A DNA stretch of 64,000 nucleotides from Argopecten irradians (GCF_041381155.1 NC_091136.1:46118284-46182283), one strand, 5' to 3'. Counted from the stretch's first letter, positions 38,606 to 51,165 are shown. Notes: generated by a model from the sequence alone, not told the origin. Translations and numbers: made by a program.

Positions 38606-39873
38606 TTTATCCCATAACTATGCATATTTCACAATGGAAAACCGATGTGATAAATTTCATAGCAGTTGGTTATCGTTTATGTTTACACACTCCAGTGTGT
38701 AAACACCTACGGCGCCTCTGATTGGTCAATTCCAAGATCAGGTAGTTGCTTATTCAAAGTACATTTATAAAACAATAGAATATTGGCTCTCTATTTAGGC
38801 ACTATATTTTATGGTGGAAAGATACATGTATCACTACACAATGTATGGTGGTAAGTTTCCCAGAATGAAGACGAGAAAATTGTCACCACGATATAACTAT
38901 AGAGTTAAAGTTATGGGATAAATAAGTTCCCCAACGCGTGACTGTTGTTTATCATGTTTATCTAAACTCTCGTTAGTTAATTTTCTCGCTAAAGCTCGTG
39001 TCTTTTCAAAATTTGAAAATTAACTAACTCGAGTTTGATAAACATGATAAACAACAGTCACTTGTTAGGGAACCTCTATTTATCCCATAACTATGCATGT
39101 TTCACAACGGAAAACCGATGTGATAAATTTCATAGCAGTTGGTTATCGTTTATGTTTACACACTCCAGTGTGTAAACACCTACGGCGCCTCTGATTGGTC
39201 AACACAAAGATCTCTTGATTCCGATTGGCTCTCAACTTCGGGCTACTTTTCATAGCGCATTTTATTTTGAATAGCATTGTATTTACTGTTATAACAGGTA
39301 TTTGCTCATTCAAAGTATTAAACAATAGAATATTGACTCTCTATCTAGGCACTATATTTTATGGTGAAGAGATATCACTGCATATTGTATCGTGGTAAGT
39401 TTCCTTGAATGAAGACGAGAAAATGGTCACCACGGTATAAATAGAGGTTAAGTCATGGGATAAACAAGTTCCCCAACGCGTGACTGTTGTTTATCATGTT
39501 TATCTAAACTCTCGTTAGTTAATTTTCAAATTTTGAAAAGACACTCGTTTAAAGCCGCATAATCCGTATCTTTCAGGGTCCGTAAATCAACAAAAGAAAA
39601 TTAGGGTACATATATTATAAAAAGTTATCAACTTTCCCCTTATTACACACCCAAAAAGTCCCGAGTTCAAAAGAAATTAATGATTAAAAATTCGATATCC
39701 AGAGTATTTGAATATGCATTGTCAATCGTAGACGATCACGTGACTTTCCAGACAAACGAAATGGCGTGCCCAGTCAAAAGTGTGTCGTTCATGTTAGCGG
39801 TCTTTTCAAAATTTGAAAATTAACTAACTCGAGTTTGATAAACATGATAAACAACAGGCACTTGTTGAGGAAC
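38606..39873. mobile_element. Tandem array of two nested inverted-repeat elements (A-B-A-B)
   Basis: Unit A (38606-38922 and 39079-39465) starts TTTATCCCATAACTATGC and ends with the inverse atgggataaa. Unit B (38926-39073 and 39469-39873) starts GTTCCCCAACGCGTGACTG and ends with the inverse; its arms are about 80-85 bp. The first B has lost its interior and is a plain hairpin; the second keeps a loop of about 250 bp. The A-B pair repeats with a 473-bp offset. Lies upstream of SLCO-B, partly overlapping its likely promoter side. Confidence 0.88.
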
Positions 39874-40466
39874 CACTATATTAGTCCCAATCTTATTCTC
39901 TTATAAATCACATAGTTGGTGTCATACATATAAAACTGGGTTAATTTTAGATTTCGAAACCCATGAAGTAAAGGTTGTATACGTTTGATTAGTTGGTAAT
40001 CACAATAAGGTTTACACATTGTGCACTAGGTATTATCGGCAGGTAAACGTTATATTATATTACAAGTTATATGTGTGCTATCGTGTCAGTTCAGTGTCCG
40101 AAATGATCGATGACCTGCGTCCCTTGTTAGTGAGATGACATATGCATGTACAGCGAAGCCCAGGGAATGTGAAAGGTTCATGCTATCTAACATAGTTCTA
40201 TATATATAAATGACGCTCAAGTTGATTTCAGGACCAAGTTTTTCAAAAGGTTAAGCTAAACACACTTTGACAGAAAGTTATAATTATCTGAGAATAAAAA
40301 TAAAACTCGCATGTAAAGACTTAATGAAAATTGACAGTTTTCAATTTTCTAGCAGTCGGTACAATATATTATTACACCGAGGAAAAACATCAACTTTAGC
40401 GGAACGACATTATTGTCTCGGCAGTTTACAGTGTAGTAGGCATATTTATAGGGTCTAACCTGATTT

Positions 40467-40572
40467 TAGTCCGCTAAACCTGCCTATATAATTAGGCTTT
40501 TTAATTTATTTTTTTGCCTAATTTATTAAAAAAATAAATAAAAACAATAATATAGGCAGGTTTAGCGGACTA
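40467..40572. mobile_element. 106-bp palindromic MITE, TA-edged
   Basis: TAGTCCGCTAAACCTGCC at the left and exact inverse GGCAGGTTTAGCGGACTA at the right, with an AT-rich centre. A diverged relative is at 48607-48690. Confidence 0.85.
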
Positions 40573-40893
40573 ACCTGGTTTAAACATGTTATACAAGTTA
40601 AAATGAAGCGTTGAATCGGTCAAAAACAGTGAAAAATCGGATATTTTCACTCAAAATTTACTGTGGTAGAGGTAATATGCTTTTATTCGGAGTAATTGAC
40701 TACTTATATATTACCTTTATGAGATAACACCGGTTTTGTCAATATCCTGCAAACAAACAGTTTATCGGACACAAGTATACACTCCATGCCGTAGGCTGAT
40801 TTACATGAGTAACCGATGATGTGGGATCTAGAGTTCAGCTTGTCCTGTCACTTGTGGATCAAAGAAAGGGCTCCATTTTACCAGAAACATATA

Positions 40894-41040
40894 TTTGTAT
40901 TGATGCAAAAATATCATTTTTAAAAGAATACACTTAAAAGTATTTAGCCAAGGTTAATGCCTATAAACCGGAGGTCCCTCTGCATGTCAACAAATACAAA
41001 AAAAGGAGTTTCCAATCTCTATACATATGTATGTTTCTGA
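40894..41040 (+). repeat. Dispersed direct repeat, copy 1
   Basis: About 147 bp running from ttgtattgatgcaaaaatat to gtatgtttctga, including aaccggaggtccctctgc. A second copy at 41552-41694 is about 90 percent identical by eye. Between them, near 41184-41220, an inverted piece (gaaacatatatacatagaga) appears. Confidence 0.85.
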
Positions 41041-41551
41041 TTTTACGCATTGTCACGCAATGCGTAAAATGGGTACCTTTGGTCCACAACAGCACAAAAT
41101 CAAGCACATCACCATATGACTTATATTCTATTTTCAACATGATTTAAACTCCTCTTTCCAAAAATCCACAGTACTTATTTCCAGAAACATATATACATAG
41201 AGATTGGCAACTCCGCCATTTTTACGATCAGCAGATGTACCTTGATCTGTATGTGCTTAGGGTTTTTTAGATAAACTTTTAAAAAGTTAAATACAGCAGA
41301 ATAACTTTGGTATGTTATAAAAGTTCAGTTATTTTCAGATGGTTTGAATACGATTTTGGATAGAAAAAATATGCTTTAAAACTTATTTATTAATAAAACA
41401 AAATGCACTTCCGGTTTTGAAAGTCTGGTTTTCGAAAAACCTGGTAAAATGGCTGATTTTCATGCTTTCAAAAATCATATCAAATAAATCATATCAAATA
41501 ACATCAATCGGGAAATCTGGTCACATCAAACCTTGATATAATGTTTAAAAT

Positions 41552-41694
41552 TTGTATTTATGCAAAAATATCATGTTTAAAAGAATACACTTAAAAGTAG
41601 TTAGCCAAGGCAAAATGCTTATAAACCGGAGGTCCCGCTGCCTGTCAACAAAGACAAAGAAGGAGTTTCCAATCTCTATGTATATATGTTTCTG
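41552..41694 (+). repeat. Dispersed direct repeat, copy 2
   Basis: Matches 40894-41040 in the same direction, including aaaagaatacacttaaaagt and aaccggaggtcccgctgc. Confidence 0.85.
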
Positions 41695-41709
41695 TTATTT
41701 CTTAGAACT

Positions 41710-41947
41710 GGGCCCAGTTTCATCAGAAACATACTGTATATATATATATATTTATATATGTTTCGGGTTCAGTGAACAATCCCCTTAACTTTTTAGTAAA
41801 ATTTCCCATAGGAAAGCATTACAGACTTTAAGGAAGGCATCTTAACTTAAGATTTTTTCCTTAACTTTTGTAATGCTTTCCTCTGGGAATATTTTTAAAA
41901 GTTAAGGATTTCCTAATAAGTTAAGAAATGTTCATGAAACTGGGCCC
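41710..41947. mobile_element. MITE with GGGCCCAGTTTCAT ends
   Basis: 238 bp with GGGCCCAGTTTCATCA at the left and the inverse TTCATGAAACTGGGCCC at the right; inner inverted pieces ggaaagcatta/taatgctttcc and cttaactt. Just upstream of TSNAX exon 1 (about 320 bp), so it may lie in or near that promoter. Confidence 0.85.
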
Positions 41948-42268
41948 TGGAAAAGCTACAGTAGCCTATATCAGAGATTTAAATAGTAAATCTCTGCCTA
42001 TATCTAGTCATAGGACAATTTTTGAATAGGCCTATAGCTACAGTTAAGCTTTTTGGGTGCAAACCAATGACGTAGATATTTATAAATCCTGGGTGCATAT
42101 TAAGCAAAAGAGGGAAAAGTACCAGCGTTACAACGTCTTGTAATTTTGAAAATTGCCGGGAATCAGTCTGTCTGATTACATATTAGTTAGGACGTAATCG
42201 TGGTTGCTTCTGCTCTTTGTCAACTTTCATACTCGATTCAAACATTCAGTTGACCAATGCGACTTGCA

Positions 42269-45200
42269 ATGGCCGACTTGGGAAAACAACAAGGCGGTAA
42301 ATACTATAGACTTTTCTGATTAGTTTTTTCCGATATCCTGGCATCAGATCGTCAGTACAAAATTTTCAGTCAGTAAACACAACTTAATGTGACAAAAGAT
42401 CGTGTTTCACATAGGAAGCATGTGTCTTGAAAAAATGTATCACAAGAAAGTTGCGGTGGTGTCGTGATAGAACGAATATACCTACCCGGCCTACTATAGC
42501 TTTCGGCCGGGTACGAATTGGTCCCTATGTGTCGCAATGGAGCACTGCCTCTAAAAATCACTCGGGCATAGTTTTCTATACTTTTTTTGTAGGTTTCCAA
42601 TTATTTCATGCGTATACATGCATTTACATATTATTTTTGTCCAAAACAAACATAACTACCATTCTTAATATCTACCGTACCGCTCACAAGACGTCAAATT
42701 CATAATTTGTGGACTTGACGTATAAATTCCCTTCAGAAAGACCTTCATATGTATTATGTAAAAAAAAAATAATGCTTCGATGAGAATATTTTATGTGGTT
42801 CAGTTTTATTGCCTAGTAGGTAAGCGATATCAAACAAGTAAAAATGCAAACAAACGTTTTATAATGGTTTGCATAATCATTACTTTGCTCCATTAGCAGT
42901 AATAGGCACCAATTGTAGCTCTAAAGACGACACCATTTTCTGTCAAAAAGTCAATTGAGCTACAATATTGCAGCTAGTGTCGTGATGATGGTCTACTGCA
43001 AGTGTTACAAACAGACAGAGCGCTGTTAGCACGGCTAGACACCTTTAAACAATAGATTATACATATTAATGTAATGACAAAGAACGTAAACTGACGTAAA
43101 AACAAAATGACATCAAAGAGTGCATGTTTTCTATAGCTTCAGTTTTCATTTGGTTATCTCATGTTTATCAGCTGTTTATTTTAGAAGAAAAACAACATAC
43201 AGATGAATTATACCAAGCACGTGGTCTTTAGAGATAGTGACCTGTACATGACTATTTTGATATTGCATCCCTTATCAGGGTCAGATCAAAAAGAGGGATA
43301 AATTAAGTCCCAAGCTAAGGGCTGTGAGTCTGTGACATGAGGGATGTGACCATCACTAGAGCACAGGGCCATGTATAGTCTCTATATAAAAAAAATAGCC
43401 AGAAATACATATAAATAAATACTGGCTATTTTTTCATATAGAGACTATACATGGCCCTGTGACTAGAGCATGCCTGCTCAGTATGGGACCCTTATAATAA
43501 ATCAGACATCAGTAAAATTGAAATGGTACAAAGAAGAGCAGCAAGATTTGTCACCAACAAACATAGAAACACCTCCAGTGTTGGTGACATGATACAACAT
43601 CTAAACTGGCGCTCTCTAGAACAACGTAGAAAAGACATGCGTCTAACCATGCTTCATAAGATAACACATAATATAATAAACATTAGAAAAGACTTACTTG
43701 TCCCTCCAGTATGCAACACACGACATGCACATCTGTACACATATCAGACTCATTCATGTAGAACACAAACACGTAAATATTCATTTTTCCTAGAACCATA
43801 ACAGATTGGAATTCCTTACAACCACAAATTCTCTCAAACCCTTCAACTACAGCCTTCAAATCAGCAGTCCTTTCTGCCTGTTAAACTTTAACTTTTTTTT
43901 TTTTTTTAATAACACTCACTCCAATATTGACATAAACTTCAGCTTGATGAAGGTGGTCAGTACAATATAGATGTAGATAGATGTACTAGATATATGGTGT
44001 GTATCTAAATATTTGTCAAGTTTTTAGGCCTATCCAGAAACACATATACTAGTATATGTATATATGTTTCTTGCCTATCATATGCCTTTTTTCATATATT
44101 ATATATTAGTCATACCTTTGAATGTTACCGGTAATGAAAAAAAAACCATTAATATTTGGATTTTTTCCCCCGAAATCATCTAGCACTTCCAAATCCAAAA
44201 TCTCAAATTCTTCAAAAAAATGATGTCAGAAACATATATTGCTCTATGTATATGTTTCTGTTGATATGTAGCAGAAATGATTATGCAATAATCTTACAAA
44301 TACTGTAAGAAATTAATTAAATTTAATCTTGTTGTTGGAGGATGTAATATCCCCCCTGGACTATCTTTAAGGAAAACTAAAGGCACTTCAGGAGACACAG
44401 GTAATTAAATTCTTTGATGTAAATCGAGTAACAGTACTACACTATAGTTGACTGTGTTGCTTTGAAGGTGGGCGTCGCTCTCTCTGTAATCTTCAAGGGA
44501 AGTCTCTACAGGACTGTGATTGGTCAGTGTTTTTCTCCTGAACTGCCTCCAGTTTAACAATGAGATAGTCCAGGTGTGGTTTCCGATATAACATCAGTGA
44601 GAGATAACCCTGGAGTATTGAAGGTGGAAATAACTTGTTAATGGATATTTTGTATGTTTTCAATCGGCCACCGTAGAAAGGCATTGCAACTTTGGCTAGT
44701 GACTAAAAATTATCTACACAGAATGATTTCAAGAAATCCAAAATACCGGTGACCAGAAATTTTTGAAAAAATGTCAAAATGAATGAAATTTATATAGTGT
44801 CTATATTAAAATAATTCGGAATGTTACTGGAAATAACAGTATATGGGATGTTTTAAATTATTTTTCATCATATTTTTAGTGAAGCGTTCCAGAAAGGGAG
44901 AGCCTAAAGTACCTGTGAATGAGAATTCCCCAGTCATCAAAGCATTCAGAGTATACCAGTCAGAACTAGATGCAAGACATGACAAACATGAGCGCCTCGT
45001 CAAAGTCAGCAGGGATATTACTATAGACAGCAAAAGGACAATATTCTTACTACAGAGGGTTGCAGGGTAATCATTTTAAATGCAAATCATTCCTGTCCTA
45101 TCTATGATATTTATAAGTAATTATAACCACCAGTAAAAGTATTGTAAAAACACAATCATATACATTGATGCAACAATATGTACTAATGGTATTGAATGGT

Positions 45201-47009
45201 ACATGCATCGATGTATGTGGTTTCGAGAACATTCATGTAGTTATCTCCTTGAACAAGCGCGGTAGTAAGTGATTGAGTGATACAATCAATGTAGCCCTCC
45301 AAAACATGAGACCAAGGAAGATGAAGGTTATCATAAATTAGTAGTTACTACTCAGAAAGCTCACCGTCAACTATATTTGCAGTGGAATCCATCGCCATAA
45401 AACCATGTTTCATTGGACTACACTACAAATAATTACATATATCAACAAATGTAGTGTAGCATAGTACAATCGCCAGATTTATTGAAATCCACAAGGGAAT
45501 TTGAAAATTGCTTCAAATTATCTATTAAAAAAAGTCTTGTCCATTGTTTAATTGTTATACATATGTATCATCATTCATCTTTTAGATACATGTATTTCTT
45601 TCCTGTTTAGTTTTTACAAGTATCATGTTTTATATTTCAGGTCAGACTCGGAACTTTCAGTATTGGAGGAGGCTACAGATAAACTCAAGCAGATACAACA
45701 AACAAAATTTGCTTTGATAGCCAAAGAATTACAGGGTGAAGACCCCTACCGATTTATCCGAGCCTATTCACCAGGTATGACACTTTATTAAAGACTGTAG
45801 GTAGTGGTCACAGGGAAACAATGTTATGTCAATACCCGATAGAAGATCAGTTACAAAAGTCGTACCTTAAAAATTATTTAAGGCTGAAGTTAGATCCATA
45901 AGTAAGAATTTTTAGTTAGAAATGTCAAATAGCAAAAACTAAAATGTTGACCCACCTCACAGTTCTCGCTACATTTCTTAATAAGATAATAGTTTTGTGA
46001 CTGGACAACAGCCATAGTCTTTCTTAAGGTAAAAGCAGCTAATATCTATAAGGTGAGGCAAGTAACTCCTTAATTAAATTTTTTCTAACCTGTTTTCTAG
46101 GGTAGTTATGACAAAGTTTGGTCAAGTGGAGTTTTGTTATGCATTCAGAAATAACCATGTGTATCAAAGTGTATTACTGTTGATATTATGTTCATCAGTA
46201 CACAAAGAAATCCAAATAGGTTGTGCCTTGAATTGTATTTGTGATCAGTATTTTTATCAGTTTATGCTGTTTATTCATAAAAAACAAAATTACTTTACAT
46301 TATGATTTAAATTGCATTGATTTAATGATATTAATATCGAAATTTTCTTTCATTTAATAATTGTAATTTCATATTTGAAATATGCTAGCTTGTTATTATA
46401 AGTTATTTAGACTTAATAATGATGTTGATCAACATTGTTCTTTTCGCACTTTTAACAGGTCTTCAGGAATACATTGAAGCAGTCTCATTCTTCAACTACA
46501 TGAAGTGTAAGGAATTGGTGTCACTAGAGGCAATCCAACAAGATCTGGTTTTTCCTGATATTGACAATGAACAAACAAGTGATTCAAATAGCCAATCGGA
46601 AATTGATCAGTCGCAGGCATGCAGCACTGCCACAAGCAAACCAAAACCAAAAGGCACAATTGAAGTGCATGTTCCACCAATTGAATACATGCTGGGCGTG
46701 GCTGACCTCACAGGAGAACTGATGCGATTAGCTATAAATAGTGTGGGGGCTGGAAATCTGGATATACCATTCGAAGTGTGTAAATTTTTGAGAAAAATGC
46801 AGTCAGGATTTCAGTCTTTCAGTTATGTCTCCAGGGAAGTAAAAAAGAAACTCCACACACTAAATCAAAGTCTGCAGAAGGTAGAAACGGCCTGTTATAC
46901 CCTACAGGTTCGTGGCTCAGAGATTCCTAAACACATGCTTGTCGACGTCCTCAGTGCTCCCATGAGTGATATTCATATGTACACGGACGATCAGTCTATG
47001 GATGAGTAA
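42269..47009 (+). CDS. TSNAX: Translin-associated factor X (Trax), 4 exons
   Basis: Nuclease subunit of the translin-Trax complex C3PO, which removes siRNA passenger strands and processes small RNAs; also linked to DNA repair in vertebrates. Exons 42269-42296, 44880-45066, 45641-45774, 46459-47009; phases join cleanly to 299 aa (human about 290). Seen: basic KRSRK near the N-terminus, like the family's nuclear localisation signal; the conserved block [54 protein letters not shown]. Acidic residues E120, E123, D199 and E203 occupy the positions of the metal-binding catalytic set of Trax, so the enzyme looks active. A polar insert at about 150-183 is longer than I recall in vertebrates. Intron 1 is 2.6 kb and holds a LINE fragment and a palindromic MITE. 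The 28-nt first exon is supported by phase and position only. Confidence 0.94.
43362..43461. mobile_element. Palindromic MITE (CACAGG family), copy 2, inside a LINE piece
   Basis: 100-bp near-perfect palindrome starting CACAGGGCCATGTATAG, the same element as 15428-15534. Exact 7-bp duplication actagag at 43355-43361 and 43462-43468. The right flank is LINE coding sequence ([11 protein letters not shown]). In TSNAX intron 1. Confidence 0.95.
43462..43900 (+). mobile_element. 3' fragment of a LINE reverse transcriptase
   Basis: The frame from 43463 reads [18 protein letters not shown] then [32 protein letters not shown] and later TIPEWNSL after a stop/frameshift. This is the conserved C-terminal part of a Jockey/CR1-like reverse transcriptase, a different LINE type from 15290-17850. 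Ends near a T run at about 43895. 5'-truncated; in TSNAX intron 1, same strand. Confidence 0.85.
44493..44703 (-). other. Antisense small open frame in TSNAX intron 1
   Basis: A minus-strand frame of 63 codons from the ATG at 44684 ([14 protein letters not shown] ... [16 protein letters not shown]), open further upstream to a possible acceptor tttttag at about 44706. Composition looks protein-like, not repeat-like. I do not recognise it. Could be an exon of a nested gene, a pseudogene piece or chance. Confidence 0.25.
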
Positions 47010-47061
47010 CAGATATATCATTAAAGATTCTGTATTACATGTGATCTGTTTTCATATGTGC

Positions 47062-47067
47062 ATTAAA
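47062..47067 (+). terminator. Candidate polyadenylation signal of TSNAX
   Basis: ATTAAA, the commonest variant signal, 53 bp past the TSNAX stop codon. Position is plausible; AT-rich context weakens it. Confidence 0.35.
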
Positions 47068-47488
47068 ACTTTCACTCCGCTACCAACAAGATTTATTTTT
47101 ATTATTCAAAAATGATAATAGAAAAATCTTTGTTAGGCTTTTCTTGCGTGCATCAAAGACAAAACAAAAACAGCCAGTACTGTAGTCACTTGTACAATTT
47201 GTCAGGACTATAGATCTTGTACGATATCTCCTGAGGCATATGGAACATTACAAGTTGGAAATGATAGATGTTGAGAAAAAAACATACATCTATGCAAGAT
47301 ATAAATGCAATGCTATTTCTTCAAGCAGCAGTAGTAATTGGAAGAGTTTGAAAAAAGTTTAATACATTAAATAGAGAGTTACCTCCCTTTATCTAAAGTG
47401 TAAATGACTCCCAGGAAGATCAATTTGCCTACCGTAAAATAATCTCTATAGCTTACATATTGCATTATTGTAAGGTGATAACAAGAAC

Positions 47489-48557
47489 AAGAGCTCCCAG
47501 AGGGATCTTGGCGCCCACCAAAGAATGATCTATGTATGACAATTGAAAGAGGGGTCGTTTCTCTGCTTTTCAAACTTCAACTATCAAAATCCAAGATGGT
47601 GGTCTGTCAGCCATCTTGTTGACCAATTGCTCCAAAAAATTATTATGCAAATCTTGGGTCTATGTGGACCCTATACATATGAAATTTGAGAATGAGACCT
47701 TCAGTACTTTCTGAGAAATTGCAATTTTCAACTATCAAAATCTGAGATAGTGGCTGGTCGGCCATCTTGTTGACAGATCGTTCTCAAAATACAATATGCA
47801 CAACTAGCTAGGGTCCTAGGGTAACCTACATATGAAATTTGAGATAGATCCCTTTAGAACTTTCTGAGAAATAACGGTAACAAGCTTCAACCACTGAAAT
47901 CCAAGGTGGCCATTTTGTTACCAGATTGGTCTAAAGTGCAATATACACAACTAAGGCTCTAGGGGAACCTACATATGAAATTTGATATATGTATAGGTAC
48001 TCCTAGGACCCTAATTGTGCATATTTCATTTTGGGACAGATCGGTCGACGAGTTGGCCGCCATCTTGAATTTTGATAGTTAAAGTTTGTTACTTCTCACC
48101 AAGTATTAAAGGGATCTTTCTCAAATTTTATATGTATGTTCCCCTAGGGATTTTAATAGCTAGAGTTTGTTACCGCTATTTCTCAGAAAGAACTGAAGGG
48201 ATATTTCTCAAATTTCATATGTTGGTTCCCCTAGGACCCTAGTTGCGCACATAGTATTTTGGGACCAATCAACAAGATGGCCGACCGGTCGCCATCTTGG
48301 ATTTTGGTACTTGAAGTTTTTTACCACTATTTCTCAGAAAAGTATTCAAGGGATTTCTCTCAAATTTCATGTAGGTTTCCCTTGGGCCCTAGTTGTGAAT
48401 ATTGCATTTTGGGACTGATTGGTCAACAAGATGGCAGGCAAGCCACCTCTTGGATTTTGATTGTTGAAGTTTGAAAAGCAGAGAAAAGGTCCATCTTTAA
48501 ATCATCAGACAAAGATTTAACTTTGGTGGGAACCAAGATCCCCTCTGGGATCTAGTT
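47489..48557. mobile_element. 1.07-kb palindromic foldback element built of tandem subunits
   Basis: Ends agctcccagagggatcttgg and the inverse ccaagatcccctctgggatc. Each arm consists of roughly four diverged subunits of about 110-130 bp containing aatcc(a/g)agatggtgg..ggccatcttgttgac, then catatgaaatttgag, then tttctgagaaat. Subunit direction flips near 48000. No coding capacity. Just downstream of TSNAX. Confidence 0.88.
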
Positions 48558-48606
48558 ATTTTCCAGAAACGGTTTAAATAAAATTGCTCATCAAGGACTA
48601 GTATAG

Positions 48607-48690
48607 TCGACTAAACCTGCCTTCATTTTTTTTTTTTTTAATAAATATTACCGGTAAGGAAAAAAAGAAGCCTAATATTATAGGCATGAG
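48607..48690. mobile_element. Diverged relative of the 40467 palindromic MITE
   Basis: Left end tagtcgactaaacctgcctt matches the 40467 element; the right end (gcctaatattataggca) is weaker. Confidence 0.6.
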
Positions 48691-48705
48691 TGGAGTAATA
48701 ATTCA

Positions 48706-48897
48706 CCTATTCCGTCTTTGAATATTACAGAGTTATCTCCCTGGCGGGTAGGTATCGATTGTTACGTCATTATTTTGTGAGTGCAATTCACGTCCTTTTC
48801 TCCGAAACGTATGACGTTACGCTCGCAAACACATGACGTCACAATCAATACCTACCCGCAAGTGCAGATAACTCTGTAATATGCAAATTCGGAATAG
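48706..48897. mobile_element. Palindromic MITE, family C, copy 1
   Basis: 192 bp: ctattccgtctttgaatatt, acagagttatct and gcgggtaggtat at the left, all inverted at the right. Includes a perfect TGACGTCA at 48834-48841 and a related acgtcat in the other arm. Confidence 0.88.
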
Positions 48898-48959
48898 TTG
48901 CTTTTGGGGCATTTGCTATAAATGTGATCAATCCTTCAGGTAGTGTTATTAGAAATTGA

Positions 48960-50795
48960 TATGGAGCAAACAAACAACAAAGTTTCTTCAATACTTTTCA
49001 TTGCTGTAATTTAATATTTTCATCAACATATACAACAATTTTAATCAAGATAAACACACAAAGACAATAATAACAATTGGATTAAAGAGGACAAACATGC
49101 AAAAGTGCTATTCATTTCATTCTATAAACAACCAGTGCAAATGTGTCCAATTACAACACAGTATTGCTATTATTCACCGACAGGTGTCCATTTTTAATAA
49201 ATACATTTTTAACATATCATTCAATTGCATCTCTTAAATAAGATAAATAAGCCACATAACATCACAACTTACCCCAACTAGATAGAGTATTAACATGTAC
49301 AGTTTAAACGTCTTTCAGAACTTTTGTCATTTGTTAATAATTTACAATTTGCGTACACATTGTGGATGAATAAAATCCCTATTTACACAGAGAGGCATAC
49401 TTGTTTTTGATTAATTCATGGTTTTATCACATAAAGCTTGTAATGCAAGACATGTTATACAACCAATCTTCGTGTAACTTACTTTTTTTGTCTTTTGATA
49501 AATGGAAAGAAAATGCAGACAAAAAAAACCAAAAAAAAACCATCATTTAGTCGATACGGAACAGCAAAATTGAAATTCATTACCAAAAGTTATAATTGAT
49601 GTATAATCCTCTATGTGAATAACTATGGTAGTAGGATGAAATAAATAATGATAATATCATATGTAATTAATACATGACTGCAGCGTTAGTTTCTTTACAG
49701 AAAGTTGTTAAACATGAAATCACTAGACATGTCATTACAAAAATACCCCGCTACTACACTATATATTTATATATCAAAACGGTATGGGATCCGACAGGAC
49801 AAGACAGGATAAATGTGTGTCACACGGATATATAACATATATATGTATGCCCCTCTCCTTACCGTAATCATCAGACAAAACTAATTATATATATAATGTC
49901 ATAGAGTGATCACATACCATTCTTTTTGTAATAGCATGTCCTCCCAAAACTAATCACAACAATTTACCTCAAAACTGACATCAGATATATATTTTGTTCA
50001 TGTATAATATGTTTTAAGTTTGCAAAGAAAATTATTAAAATTGTAAATTTTAAATCTTGTGTCCAACATTTTAGTATAACTAGAACCAAATTGTACAGAT
50101 AACCGTTAGATACATATTTCTTCTTTCTTAAAAATTGTAACAAGTATGACATTTCATTCATGTTTTCACTGTATATTGCACAAATCAAAGAACCAAACTC
50201 TATCATATTCAAAAGCACCACTATATATTGCAAAGACAAAGTTGTGGGTATCTTTCGGTAATAATTATAATGAGGGTATATAAATATTTCTAAGAGAATA
50301 AAATAACAATTAACCTATGCTGTTCTAGGAAGGGAAACAAATTAGTCTTCTAACAAATATATATACGCATACAATTACCTAAGACAAATGATCATGCATC
50401 TAATAGCTATAGGTATAGTTTATTTTAATATCCTAGATGTTTGTGCAGATTTTATAGAAAATCAAATCCACCTGAACATAACAACAGGAAAAGCATGCCA
50501 TAGCACCACCATTTTTATACTTAATTAAAATATTAATTAAGTATCTGACCACACAAAATAAGAAATATCAGATCATAAATGTATGTTTACAATATAACAA
50601 TTACAATGTGGATATATTGTGATCATGATCTATTTTCATGTCATGATGTACATGTACTTTGAAAATGGCACAGAGAACTTAAAATAGTATCTTAAACATG
50701 TACATGTATGTATACATATATATATGTAATACAAGATTACAAAAAAGAAATCGACAGCACTTTATGAATTGAAAACCTGGTAAATCGATCATAAC
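48960..50795. other. No gene recognised; AT-rich intergenic DNA
   Basis: Between TSNAX and SOCS5. No frame resembles a known protein. Only simple AT-rich sequence is seen, including a short inverted taattaaaatattaattaa near 50522. Confidence 0.5.
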
Positions 50796-51165
50796 TTAAA
50801 GATGCTCCACCGCCGACAAATGGAATTTTTCTCTATCAAAAACAGGAACAGGCGATTTAGTCTTTTTCTTAAATTACAAAAGTTATTTACTTTACACCAT
50901 TACCACCATTGAAAAGTTTCAGCTTCTAATTTTACTTCAAGATAAAAATACTAAAAATAATTAATTGCATCCCGAAAAAATTACATGGCACTATGTCATG
51001 TATGGAATGAAGTACTTATTGCACATTCACCAAAAGCAAAATAAATTATTTTATATAAATTTTTGTGTTAATTACTAATTAGACATTTATATACAAGATT
51101 AAACACCAATTATTGTTAAAATGATGAGTATCGTTTATGCTCTGTCAGCGGTGGAGCATCTTTAA
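50796..51165 (+). mobile_element. TTAA-flanked MITE, family A, copy 2
   Basis: TTAA-AGATGCTCCACCGC at the left and GCGGTGGAGCATCT-TTAA at the right; 370 bp, high identity to copies at 12044-12408 (inverted) and 63677-64000. Confidence 0.93.
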
